Origin: a bacterium
GTDB taxonomy: Bacteria > Spirochaetota > JAHITG01
NCBI GenBank assembly: GCA_028711675.1
Contig: JAQTRT010000103.1
Location: 1-9,615 of the forward strand
Length of the DNA stretch: 9,615 nt
Reading direction: 5' to 3'
The position numbers and the translations under genes are program-made. Positions 1-7,339 of the stretch are shown piece after piece. Under the pieces are notes generated by a model. That model was not told the origin of the DNA and did no database searches. It saw only the letters and a program-made list of their open reading frames with translations. Every line of letters starts with the position of its first letter. The first letter of the stretch is position 1.

Positions 1-1
1 G

Positions 2-907
2 GGAACAGGTGAATCAGGTATCCCCCTGCTTATGCTTGATTCCTACGGAGAAAGAACATTAGGCCTGGGTGACACTTTTGCCGGTATAGCCGATGACATC
101 AATGCCATTTCCGTCAATCCGGCAGGATTAAGCTCTCTCACATCGTTTGAAGCCACGACGATGTATATGCGATATTCCTTTGACATGATGTTCGGTTATT
201 TAGCCGCAGGAGGTCCTTTAGCCGATGGGTTAGGATCCATTGGCGGCAGTCTTGCCTTGTTCCGTTCCGGTGATTTTGATTCCTACGATAGTGAAGGCAA
301 TAAAGAGAGTTCACCTTTATCTGCCAGTGATTTTGGTATTACCGTCGGCTATGCCAACAATCCTTTGAAATTATTAAACGTGGACCAAAATTTAAATTTG
401 GGTTTAAATATTAAATTCGTTCAATCGAAATTAGCTGACGATTCTAAAACCGCGGTTGTTTTTGATATGAGCGCCCTTTATAGAATGAGCGTTTTCAGCT
501 TCGGGAGCGGTCTTTTAAAAGAAAATCTGGGAATTGGTATCTCTTTCCAAAACCTGGGCCCTTCCGTAAAATATAAAGCTGAAGAGACATTACTCCCCCG
601 GAATTTCCGTATAGGAGCCGGTTATCAGGGTTATCATGACGACAAACATGGTATCCTATTGGGTTTTGACATCAACTTTCCCAATGACAGTAAAGAGATC
701 ATAGGTATGGGATTGGAATATTCCTTTATAGAAATGATATTTATCCGGATCGGGTATAAATTCTCCGGAACGGAAATGGATGGATTCTCGGCAGGTATTG
801 GCGGAAAATACCGGCTATTGGAAAAATTATTCAGTCTGGATTATGCTCTTATCCCGTTAACGGATTTTGACACCATGCATGTCATTTCTTTGGGCGTTAA
901 ATTTTGA
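2..907 (+). CDS. PorV/UPF0164-like outer-membrane beta-barrel protein, 5'-truncated
   Basis: This gene enters from the left edge: the frame is open to base 2, and the residues before the first ATG (base 32), GTGESGIPLL, already belong to the family's conserved N-terminus. The ATG at 32 is therefore unlikely to be the start; the true start and signal peptide lie outside the window. The visible head reads on through a GLGDTFAGIADD stretch and VNPAGLSSL, the pattern of PorV/PorQ and UPF0164 proteins (mature N-terminus, then 'aDDa.a...NPAGL'). The rest is alternating hydrophobic and glycine/aromatic strands with no transmembrane helix, ending in GVKF, a C-terminal phenylalanine typical of BAM-inserted barrels. 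By homology it sits in the outer membrane. Relatives in Bacteroidetes serve type IX secretion, but no such gene is visible here, so the function is open. No clear terminator follows before the convergent DUF1330 gene. Confidence 0.8.
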   Translation, partial: GTGESGIPLLMLDSYGERTLGLGDTFAGIADDINAISVNPAGLSSLTSFEATTMYMRYSFDMMFGYLAAGGPLADGLGSIGGSLALFRSGDFDSYDSEGNKESSPLSASDFGITVGYANNPLKLLNVDQNLNLGLNIKFVQSKLADDSKTAVVFDMSALYRMSVFSFGSGLLKENLGIGISFQNLGPSVKYKAEETLLPRNFRIGAGYQGYHDDKHGILLGFDINFPNDSKEIIGMGLEYSFIEMIFIRIGYKFSGTEMDGFSAGIGGKYRLLEKLFSLDYALIPLTDFDTMHVISLGVKF

Positions 908-960
908 TAGATGGAGATGGTATCGGTATCTGACATATAACATTCAGAGCAGGCGTGCGT

Positions 961-1275
961 TTAAACAGGCGTAATAGTCTGGCTCTCCACGCCGGTCACG
1001 ACAACGGCATTCACCCTGGCGGACCGCTCGCGCAGAGGCGCCACCTGCCGGTACTCGGGTGAATCCCGCCAGGCACGGAACTTCTCCGGGGAACCAAACT
1101 CGATGAGGATAAGCCTCTGCGGCTGCCAGTCCCCGGACATCACGGTCACGTCGCTGCCCCGGGCCAGGTATTTTCCGCCGTACTGCTCCACCGTCCTCGG
1201 CACTTCACGGATATACTTATCATATCCCTGTTTATCCGTCACTTCCTTTGTTTCAACGATCATATAAACAGACAT
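961..1275 (-). CDS. DUF1330 family protein
   Basis: A 104-residue cytoplasmic protein of the DUF1330 family, which adopts a dimeric alpha/beta-barrel (ferredoxin-like) fold. Recognisable features are the N-terminal strand MSVYMIVETKEVTD, then 'YDKYIREVPRTVEQYGGKYLAR' in the middle of the first half (G33-G34), the strand RLILIEFGSPEKFRAW, and a SPEYRQVAPLRERSA segment. These match the family pattern 'Y...v...v..yGG.yl.rg' and 'f.s.e.a..wy.S.eY'. Length is normal. The start at 1275 is well supported by AAGGAG (bases 1286-1281) five bases upstream. No reaction is established for most members, so I give no function. The coding sequence is visibly richer in G+C than the barrel gene to its left and the peptidase gene to its right, and it stands alone on its strand, which suggests separate acquisition. 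A REPIN-like hairpin pair lies just upstream. Confidence 0.85.
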   Translation of the reverse strand: MSVYMIVETKEVTDKQGYDKYIREVPRTVEQYGGKYLARGSDVTVMSGDWQPQRLILIEFGSPEKFRAWRDSPEYRQVAPLRERSARVNAVVVTGVESQTITPV

Positions 1276-1311
1276 AGGAACTCCTTATGTTCTTGCCGGC
1301 GACACATTTCC

Positions 1312-1390
1312 GTAGCACCGTACCTTTAGGTACGGTGATTAACTATATGCCATCATATCGCATCCGGCAGGTCGGAAGACCTGCCGCTAC
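1312..1390. repeat. REPIN-like pair of inverted GTAG hairpins
   Basis: There are two perfect 9-bp stems with 4-base loops, in opposite orientation. The left one has arms CACCGTACC (1316-1324) and GGTACGGTG (1329-1337) around TTTA, directly preceded by GTAG (1312-1315). The right one has arms CGGCAGGTC (1365-1373) and GACCTGCCG (1378-1386) around GGAA, directly followed by CTAC (1387-1390), which is GTAG on the other strand. A 27-base AT-rich spacer separates them. A GTAG head next to a palindrome, in an inverted doublet, is the hallmark of REP sequences mobilised by RAYT (TnpA-REP) enzymes. The two stems share geometry but not sequence, which is unusual for a recent REPIN. Neither hairpin has a following T-run, so they are not obvious intrinsic terminators. 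The element lies between the stop of the peptidase gene and the start of DUF1330. No RAYT gene is in the window. Confidence 0.6.
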
Positions 1391-1460
1391 AATCTAATTC
1401 CCTGCTTTCTTTGTGCTGTTCCTTATTATGAAATCGTATTGCCCTTCTTATGTCTGCTTC

Positions 1461-4301
1461 CTAAAAACTATAATCCGTCCGGATATAATAATGCCACTGG
1501 TGATCCCGGTCAAGCTCATACAGATACCCGGCTGTAATATCGCTGCCGGCCTGGTAATAAAAATAAAACGAAAAATGGAGCTCATTGCCGACGCCCCTCA
1601 GCCAGCGCATCTTCCCGAAACTGTCAAAACCGTTGCCTGCCGTGAAATAACAGTTGAACCATATATTTCGTAAAAAGACCGGCATGTTCTTGATCCCGCG
1701 TTCTATCCATACGAGCGGTATATTATAAGAAGCATGTGTTATGAGATAATTCCTGTAATCTGATTCATATTCCGTGTATCCGTCCAGTTCTATATCATAA
1801 ATGGCAGGTGCGTACTGCCCGAACATGGAGCCTGAGATTGAATACGGCCTGCTGGATGAACTGTTGAGCATCAGGCCTGACTTGAGCTGAAGTTTCAATA
1901 CCTGGTGCCTGAACAGCATCCTTTGATGGAATGTAAGGTCAAGGTGCAGAAGATCAAGGTCATAGGAGGATTTAAAGAACTTCTTCATCATAATATACCG
2001 GGGATAAAAAATGATCCCTTTTTCCGGCATAATGGAATAACTGTATTGCCTGGTATTATTATAATAAAACCCCTGGGAGAAAGAATGATAGTACGTGTTA
2101 CCGTTATTGTGTGTATGAAACCTTCTGTAATAATTCAGGGACGTGACCAGCTCAAGATACCGGAAAAGCCTGTTCTTGAGATAACCGAACGAAAACCATA
2201 TCGAATCATCCCGGTCAACCTGGTCTTCATACCCGGTGTGGAACCTGGCAAGCATCAGGGTATACTGATATTTATTGCCGCTATAGGTATACTGGCCGCG
2301 GATGTTCGGCTTGTTGACAGGAGCCAGATAAAAATCTGCCTGCAGCGTAAGCTGGTTCCTGGAAAAGACGTCGGAAAACAGGACTATGGCACCGATCGAC
2401 GAGGGGCCGTCCGGGCCCAGTGTCTCAGCAGCAGGCAGAATACAAAAATGTGTGAGCATGTCAAGCAGGGGGTGGAATTGTTTCTCCCGGGATATTTTCG
2501 TACTATCAGAGGGGATGGGAGAAGACGGCAGCTGAAAATTTTTAAAATTGGTCAGGCTTGTATAATGGACCGGGATATGTTTGAGCCGGTCCCCGGAAAG
2601 GGAAACCAGGCTATATCCCCTGGACCTGTAAAGGCTCATATAAAGGCTGTTCCCGGCCCGGGTGAACCGGAGAGTGCCGGAGATAAGGTCTGTCAACCGG
2701 AAGAACTGCTTTTTATCAGGATTATATTCATACAGGTTGTAAACAGAATTAAAATCCGAAATAAAATAAAGCTGCCTGCCGGACAGGGTCAGGTTCAGTT
2801 CAGTGGAAGGATTCCGGGTCAGCCGCGTCAATGCTTTTTTTGCCGTGTTAAACTGATAAATATCAAAATAATCATTCTCCTTTTTCATGATAAAATAAAG
2901 CTCGTTGCTGCTGACAGCAATAAAATCCGACACCTGGTCATATCTGTCAAGCTCCATGACGATCTCCTGGCCCCCGTTATCCGGCGCAATATATTTCACC
3001 ACTTTTGCTTTTTCCGTATTCTGCACGATCAATAATTTCTTATTCACGTTCCTGACAGAAAGGACACGACTGTATTTTTCCAGTTTACCAACCTCAAACT
3101 TCCGGAGATCATAGTATCCCAGGTTATAAAATAGATAAACATTATCATGATACTCGGCCACGGTAAAATAAATTTTATCCTGAAAAACAGCCAGGGAAGT
3201 AATAAAAGAATCACTCAGCACAAGCTTAAGCCTGTGGTCTGACAGGTGATACGCATATAATCCGTAGCCTGTATGCGGGGAATAAGCGGAAAAATAAACC
3301 ATGTCCCTGTATACAGCCATATCATAGATCTGCCAGTATTCTCCTTCCGGTAAAATAATGCGGGGTTTGGTCGGATCTGCTATTCCCCGGATCTCTTTTG
3401 TGTATTTATCTTTCAACTGCCTGACCCAGTCATTATACAGATCATAGTAAGATAAACCTGTATAATAGTCCATCCAGGAATTCAGGGGGAACAAGGTAAA
3501 ACAGGAGGAAAGACATGTCCCCGGCTTCATGTTAAAGGAAAAACAGGAGCAATTCGCATGGGCTCTGTATGCCCGCAGTACATTCTCCTCATATACCTTA
3601 TCAGCCAGGTACTGGTGAAAACCGCCGCCCCAGATGTAAGGCCCGTGGCCGCAGGGAATCTTATTGGCAAAAACACTTATCTCATCCAGCGCCGGGACAT
3701 TATCCTCATAAACAGCCGTGCGGAACATCATTTCTTTATATGAACTTTTTACCCGGCCCATAGGAGTATAAGCTGACTCCATATACACAGCTATTCCTTC
3801 CAGGGAGGAGAGAGGCAATAGTACATTAAAGGCAACATAAGGGAAGCCGAGATTTTTCAACGGGAAATAAGTCTGGCCCATGAAAAGAATATGTGTGTAT
3901 TCATGGATGAGCAGTTCTTCCATGTTATTATAATAATTCAATAAAGAAGGCTGAGAGAGCGTATCAGGAACCGTATCATAAAGGATAATGACATTAGCCG
4001 GCAGGATAGTGGCCATTCCATTAGCCTGGTCCCGGGTATCTGCAAGGATGAGATACGTATGTAAAGATCCGTGAATATAAAATTTATTTATCAGGGCTCT
4101 GTGCACATTTTCCGCTGTTTCCAGGATACGCATGGCTTTTAAAGAGGAAGTATAATAGATCAGGGTAAAATGCTCACTGTGCATCTTTTTGTATTTTTTA
4201 TCCGAGGGGATATTCTGGGAATAAAGATTATCTGTATGGCCTATCAGCAGGCAAAAGAAAAAAAAGACCAGATTAATTATATTTTTCTTAAGTCTATTCA
4301 T
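1461..4301 (-). CDS. Exported HEXXH metallopeptidase-like protein with beta-propeller and outer-membrane barrel
   Basis: A 946-residue protein. Residues 1-29 form a signal peptide: basic MNRLKK, then a core rich in F and L, with cleavage probably near YSQ/N. Residues about 38-295 resemble a peptidase-MA/gluzincin domain, with HEYTH at 133-137 as zinc ligands and catalytic Glu, and E168 in LEGIAVYMES as likely third ligand. Residues about 315-580 contain repeated TolB/WD40-like propeller blades (for example LYFISDF then YNLYEYN then RLTD). Residues about 600-946 are aromatic beta-strands ending in TDYSF, a barrel C-terminus. I infer a periplasmic or surface zinc protease anchored in the outer membrane. 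The frame is open up to 4517, but I chose 4301: it gives a clean signal peptide, an AGGGA sequence lies 7 bases upstream, a promoter lies at 4364-4391, and the longer form would overlap the divergent methyltransferase gene. An insert around 251-267 carries four cysteines. The substrate is unknown; a pseudoenzyme role cannot be excluded. Confidence 0.8.
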   Translation of the reverse strand: MNRLKKNIINLVFFFFCLLIGHTDNLYSQNIPSDKKYKKMHSEHFTLIYYTSSLKAMRILETAENVHRALINKFYIHGSLHTYLILADTRDQANGMATILPANVIILYDTVPDTLSQPSLLNYYNNMEELLIHEYTHILFMGQTYFPLKNLGFPYVAFNVLLPLSSLEGIAVYMESAYTPMGRVKSSYKEMMFRTAVYEDNVPALDEISVFANKIPCGHGPYIWGGGFHQYLADKVYEENVLRAYRAHANCSCFSFNMKPGTCLSSCFTLFPLNSWMDYYTGLSYYDLYNDWVRQLKDKYTKEIRGIADPTKPRIILPEGEYWQIYDMAVYRDMVYFSAYSPHTGYGLYAYHLSDHRLKLVLSDSFITSLAVFQDKIYFTVAEYHDNVYLFYNLGYYDLRKFEVGKLEKYSRVLSVRNVNKKLLIVQNTEKAKVVKYIAPDNGGQEIVMELDRYDQVSDFIAVSSNELYFIMKKENDYFDIYQFNTAKKALTRLTRNPSTELNLTLSGRQLYFISDFNSVYNLYEYNPDKKQFFRLTDLISGTLRFTRAGNSLYMSLYRSRGYSLVSLSGDRLKHIPVHYTSLTNFKNFQLPSSPIPSDSTKISREKQFHPLLDMLTHFCILPAAETLGPDGPSSIGAIVLFSDVFSRNQLTLQADFYLAPVNKPNIRGQYTYSGNKYQYTLMLARFHTGYEDQVDRDDSIWFSFGYLKNRLFRYLELVTSLNYYRRFHTHNNGNTYYHSFSQGFYYNNTRQYSYSIMPEKGIIFYPRYIMMKKFFKSSYDLDLLHLDLTFHQRMLFRHQVLKLQLKSGLMLNSSSSRPYSISGSMFGQYAPAIYDIELDGYTEYESDYRNYLITHASYNIPLVWIERGIKNMPVFLRNIWFNCYFTAGNGFDSFGKMRWLRGVGNELHFSFYFYYQAGSDITAGYLYELDRDHQWHYYIRTDYSF

Positions 4302-4363
4302 TGTAATATCCCTGCTTACCAGGTACTTCCTCTGTTTCCGGGTCACAGCCACTGTATGCTCTG

Positions 4364-4391
4364 AATATACTAAACAATTATAGCCCGTCAA
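4364..4391 (-). promoter_or_regulatory. Candidate sigma-70-type promoter for the peptidase/propeller/barrel gene
   Basis: On the - strand, TTGACG (4391-4386) and TATATT (4369-4364) are separated by 16 bases; each matches the -35/-10 consensus at five of six positions. A perfect TATAAT also lies at 4382-4377 but has no good -35 box. Transcription would begin near 4357, giving a leader of about 55 bases before the ATG at 4301. This supports the short start of that gene. The call rests on consensus matching only. Confidence 0.45.
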
Positions 4392-4431
4392 ACTAATTTT
4401 CAGCGAAGAAAACCAGGACTCCTGAAAGTGA

Positions 4432-4459
4432 TTGAATTTAAAAATATAACATTTATATT
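4432..4459 (+). promoter_or_regulatory. Candidate promoter for the methyltransferase-hemW unit
   Basis: TTGAAT (4432-4437) and TATATT (4454-4459) are 16 bases apart on the + strand, matching four and five of six consensus positions. Transcription would start near 4466, leaving a short leader that carries AGGAG at 4479-4483, five bases before the ATG. The surrounding DNA is AT-rich, so a chance match is possible. Confidence 0.35.
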
Positions 4460-4488
4460 CTGTTGTATACATTTTCTCAGGAGCGAAT

Positions 4489-5244
4489 ATGAAACAGTGG
4501 TATGAAGAGCTATTCACGGATTATGCCGAGACCTACGAAAAAGAAAGCTTCACGCAGGGCACGACCGGAGAGGTCGATTTCCTGGAAAAAGAGGTCGGCC
4601 GCGATAAAACCGTGCGTATCCTGGATATCGGATGCGGGACCGGCAGGCACAGCGTTGAACTGGCCAAACGCGGTTATAACGTGACAGGCATTGACCTGTC
4701 CGAATCCCAGCTTAAAAAAGCGCGGGAAAAGGCCGCTCAGTCAGGATTAAAAATCGATTTTATCCGGGGCAATGCCAGGGATTTCTCCGTGGGCAGGGAA
4801 TTCGGCCTGGCTATTATGATCTGCGAAGGCGCCTTTTCCCTGATGGAAACGGACGAGATGAATTATAAGATACTGGAATGCGCTTCGCGCAGCCTGAAAA
4901 AAAACGGCAAGTTCATCTTCTCCTGTTTGAACGCCCTGTTCCCTCTTTTCCATTCCGTGAAGGATTTCCTCAATGCCCATGCCAGGGGAGAACCCATCCA
5001 GGGGAACACGTTCGACCTGATGACCTTCCGCAACAGCTCCCGCCTGACCGTAAAGGACGACAAGGGCGCGGAAAAGACGCTTTCATGCAATGAACGTTAT
5101 TTCGCTCCTTCCGAGATCGCGTGGCACATGAGATCCCTGGGCTTCGCGAAGACGGATATTTATTCCTGCCGCCTGGGCGCTTTCAGCCGGGAGCATCCGC
5201 TCACTCCCGATGATTACGAGATGCTGGTGATCGCGGAGAAATGA
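4489..5244 (+). CDS. Class I SAM-dependent methyltransferase
   Basis: A 251-residue cytoplasmic enzyme with a Rossmann-like methyltransferase core. Motif I, LDIGCGTGRHS (residues 45-55), is the glycine-rich S-adenosylmethionine site. The acidic residue ending strand beta-2 is D69 in GYNVTGIDLS, which would bind the ribose hydroxyls. FIRGNARDF (91-99) fits the adenine-contacting loop, followed by AIMICEGAFSLME and the 'a.r.LkknGkfif' helix-strand (about 131-145). The protein has no signal peptide or membrane segment. The substrate cannot be read from the sequence: the family includes enzymes acting on small molecules, lipids, quinones and polyketides. The ATG at 4489 has AGGAG five bases upstream. 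The gene is divergent from the peptidase gene and is followed immediately by hemW, whose reading frame touches or overlaps its stop, so the two are probably co-transcribed and translationally coupled. Confidence 0.88.
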   Translation: MKQWYEELFTDYAETYEKESFTQGTTGEVDFLEKEVGRDKTVRILDIGCGTGRHSVELAKRGYNVTGIDLSESQLKKAREKAAQSGLKIDFIRGNARDFSVGREFGLAIMICEGAFSLMETDEMNYKILECASRSLKKNGKFIFSCLNALFPLFHSVKDFLNAHARGEPIQGNTFDLMTFRNSSRLTVKDDKGAEKTLSCNERYFAPSEIAWHMRSLGFAKTDIYSCRLGAFSREHPLTPDDYEMLVIAEK

Positions 5245-5261
5245 ACAAGAGGCATTGTGCC

Positions 5262-6401
5262 ATGAAAAAAAAATTAGGGCTTTACATCCATATCCCGTTC
5301 TGCCGGAGTAAATGTTTTTACTGCGATTTCTATTCCGTTATCTATGACCAGGGCCTGATCGACCAGTATATCAAGCACATGGGCAAAGAACTCCTCCTTT
5401 ATTCACAGAGATACCGGGAACATTACATCATTGACACCATCTACATCGGAGGCGGTACACCGACCATCCTCCTCCCCTTCCAGTTCACCAGCCTTTTTCA
5501 GAAGATACACGACCATTTCGACGTGACCGAGGACGCCGAAATAACCACGGAAGCCAATCCCGAATCCCTGACCGAAGAGCACCTGAAAGTATTCCGCAAG
5601 ATCAATATCAACAGGATCAGCCTGGGCGTCCAATCCTTCCATGACAAGGTCCTGAAGCTCATAAACCGCCGGACCGGCCAGGACGAGATCATCCGGAAGA
5701 TCAAGCTCCTGAAAAAATACAGGTTCCCGAACATCTCCCTGGACCTTATCTTCGGACTTCCCGAACAGAACACCGCGCTTTTCAAGCAGGACCTGAAACT
5801 GGCACTCTCTTTCCACCCACAGCACCTTTCCCTCTACAGCCTTATCCTGGACAAAAAAACACCGGCCGCAGAATTATATGCCAGGAAGAAGGAGATATTC
5901 CCGGATGACGAGGAGATGGTCAAGGATTATTTATATGCCAACCATGAACTGAAGAAGCACGGGTTCATCCGTTATGAAATATCCAATTTCTGCAAAAAAG
6001 GATTCGAATCCCGGCATAACCTGAAATACTGGCGCCAGCTTCCTTACCTGGGCATCGGCGCTTCCGCCACATCCACCATAGAAGAGAACCGCTGGACCAA
6101 CGTATACCACATCACGGATTATATCGAAAAACTGAAAGTGAACGACAGACCGGTCATGAAACTGGAAAAGCTCACGCCTATTAAGCTGTTCAATGAGAAG
6201 GTGATGCTGAAGTTAAGGCTGCGCGAAGGGCTCCCTATCAAAGACCTGGACAGCCGCGAAAAAAGAATGCTCGGTTCCAAGAAAGGGGCGATCAGGGAAC
6301 TGACCAGGATGGGACTGCTGAAATCCGGCCATAACCGGCTCACTATCCCTTTAAAAGGCATCATGCTTTCGAACGAGGTCATATCCTGGCTTATGTATTA
6401 A
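5262..6401 (+). CDS. hemW: HemW, radical-SAM haem chaperone (HemN-like)
   Basis: Radical SAM protein of the coproporphyrinogen oxidase-like family. The cluster motif is CX3CX2C (C14, C18, C21) in IHIPFCRSKCFYCDFY. The position two after the last cysteine is Phe, whereas true HemN has a fourth Cys there; this marks HemW, a haem-binding chaperone rather than the oxidase. GGGTPT (63-68), TTEANPES (95-102), ISLGVQSF (119-126), DLIFGLPEQ (161-169) and HNLKYW (252-257) follow in family order. The usual GAH motif near 266 instead reads GASATS. I chose the ATG at 5262 (379 residues): AGAGG lies nine bases upstream and the protein then begins close to the family's N-terminus. An in-frame ATG at 5241 (386 residues) overlaps the methyltransferase stop as ATGA, but its GGAG is only two bases away. 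The start codon is followed by nine consecutive A bases. The gene converges with tsaC. Confidence 0.92.
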   Translation: MKKKLGLYIHIPFCRSKCFYCDFYSVIYDQGLIDQYIKHMGKELLLYSQRYREHYIIDTIYIGGGTPTILLPFQFTSLFQKIHDHFDVTEDAEITTEANPESLTEEHLKVFRKININRISLGVQSFHDKVLKLINRRTGQDEIIRKIKLLKKYRFPNISLDLIFGLPEQNTALFKQDLKLALSFHPQHLSLYSLILDKKTPAAELYARKKEIFPDDEEMVKDYLYANHELKKHGFIRYEISNFCKKGFESRHNLKYWRQLPYLGIGASATSTIEENRWTNVYHITDYIEKLKVNDRPVMKLEKLTPIKLFNEKVMLKLRLREGLPIKDLDSREKRMLGSKKGAIRELTRMGLLKSGHNRLTIPLKGIMLSNEVISWLMY

Positions 6402-7333
6402 TCCCGGACAGCCAGTTTCCGCAGCTTCTGCATAATGGCCAGGCCCATGCCTTCCTCCGGTAACTCTTCCATATAGACTTTATCCAGGTTCATTTTATCA
6501 AGTTTATGCAGTTTTTCAAAAAGGTTCTTTCCCGCCTCCCAGAGGTCACCCCCGGCTGACAGGACTTCGATGGCCTTGAACCTCTTCTTTAAGTTTTTCG
6601 GCTCTGCAAAGGCCAGGAACCCGAGATTGTTATTATCCGGGATGATCACGGATGACTTAAGGAATTCAAAAGGCGTGACTGTCCTGAAGGGACGCGGCTC
6701 TTCCCGGATCACATTCACTTTCCCGATCACCTTTTCTATATCCTCTTTCGGGACACAGCCCGGCCGCAGAATGACCGGTTTTTCCAGTAAGGAGATCACA
6801 GTGGATTCTATGCCCACTTCCGTGCTCCCGGCATCCAATATCAGGTCTACACTGTCGCCCAGCTGTTCAAACACGGTACGGGCATCGGTGGGGCTGATGG
6901 ACCCGGACCTGTTGGCGCTGGGCGCGGCAATGGGAGTCCCGCAGCAGCGGATAAAATCAAACCCCGCCTTGTTGGAAGGCATGCGTACGCCCACAGTGTT
7001 GTTCCCGGAAGTAACGATATCCGGCACCCGCTCCTTTTTCTCCAATACGATCGTGAGCGGACCCGGCCAGAACTTATCCATCAGGGAAACGGCCTGCGGG
7101 CTGACTTCTTTATAGAGCTTCTGGGTATCCGCTCTTTCACTGATATGCACAATAAGCGGGAAGAATTCAGGCCTTTGCTTGATCTTGAATATCCTGATCA
7201 CGGCATCGGGATTGAAAGCGTCTGCTCCCAGTCCATAGACCGTTTCCGTGGGAAAGGCCACGATCCCGCCTTTCCTGATGATATCCGCGGCTATTTGGAT
7301 GTTCTTTTTACTGGCTTCGACTATTCTTTGCAT
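6398..7333 (-). CDS. tsaC: Threonylcarbamoyl-AMP synthase, Sua5-type, with C-terminal domain
   Basis: This enzyme makes L-threonylcarbamoyladenylate from threonine, bicarbonate and ATP, the first step of t6A tRNA modification. The YrdC-like domain covers about residues 8-205: FPTETVYGLGADA (28-40), KIKQRP (50-55) then PLIVHI (59-64), APSANRSGSISPTDA (137-151), VGIESTVI (173-180) and ILRPG (188-192). Residues about 226-311 form a Sua5 C-terminal domain, with LPEEGMGLAIMQKLRKLA near the end, so this is the two-domain Sua5/YwlC form rather than short TsaC; at 311 residues it is somewhat short for that form. The linker that normally reads SPGM...HYAP is replaced by an unrelated segment (about 208-222). 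No clear Shine-Dalgarno precedes the ATG; with the MFS stop only six bases upstream, coupled translation is likely. Its stop overlaps that of hemW. Confidence 0.93.
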   Translation of the reverse strand: MQRIVEASKKNIQIAADIIRKGGIVAFPTETVYGLGADAFNPDAVIRIFKIKQRPEFFPLIVHISERADTQKLYKEVSPQAVSLMDKFWPGPLTIVLEKKERVPDIVTSGNNTVGVRMPSNKAGFDFIRCCGTPIAAPSANRSGSISPTDARTVFEQLGDSVDLILDAGSTEVGIESTVISLLEKPVILRPGCVPKEDIEKVIGKVNVIREEPRPFRTVTPFEFLKSSVIIPDNNNLGFLAFAEPKNLKKRFKAIEVLSAGGDLWEAGKNLFEKLHKLDKMNLDKVYMEELPEEGMGLAIMQKLRKLAVRD

Positions 7334-7339
7334 AATTTT

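Noticed and set aside
908..960. A shared terminator between the convergent barrel gene and DUF1330.
   Set aside because: The 53-base gap holds no convincing stem with a T-run on either strand.
1316..1386. The two hairpins read as ordinary intrinsic terminators.
   Set aside because: Neither is followed by a T-run on either strand; the GTAG heads and inverted arrangement fit a REP doublet better.
1905..3035. A 376-codon open frame on the + strand, opposite the peptidase/propeller/barrel gene.
   Set aside because: The translation has no recognisable domain, and the opposite strand carries a clear signal peptide, HEXXH domain, propeller and barrel. It is an antisense shadow.
5403..5825. A 140-codon open frame on the - strand within hemW.
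   Set aside because: It lies opposite conserved radical-SAM motifs (GGGTPT, GVQSF), has a low-complexity acidic translation and no family match that I recognise.
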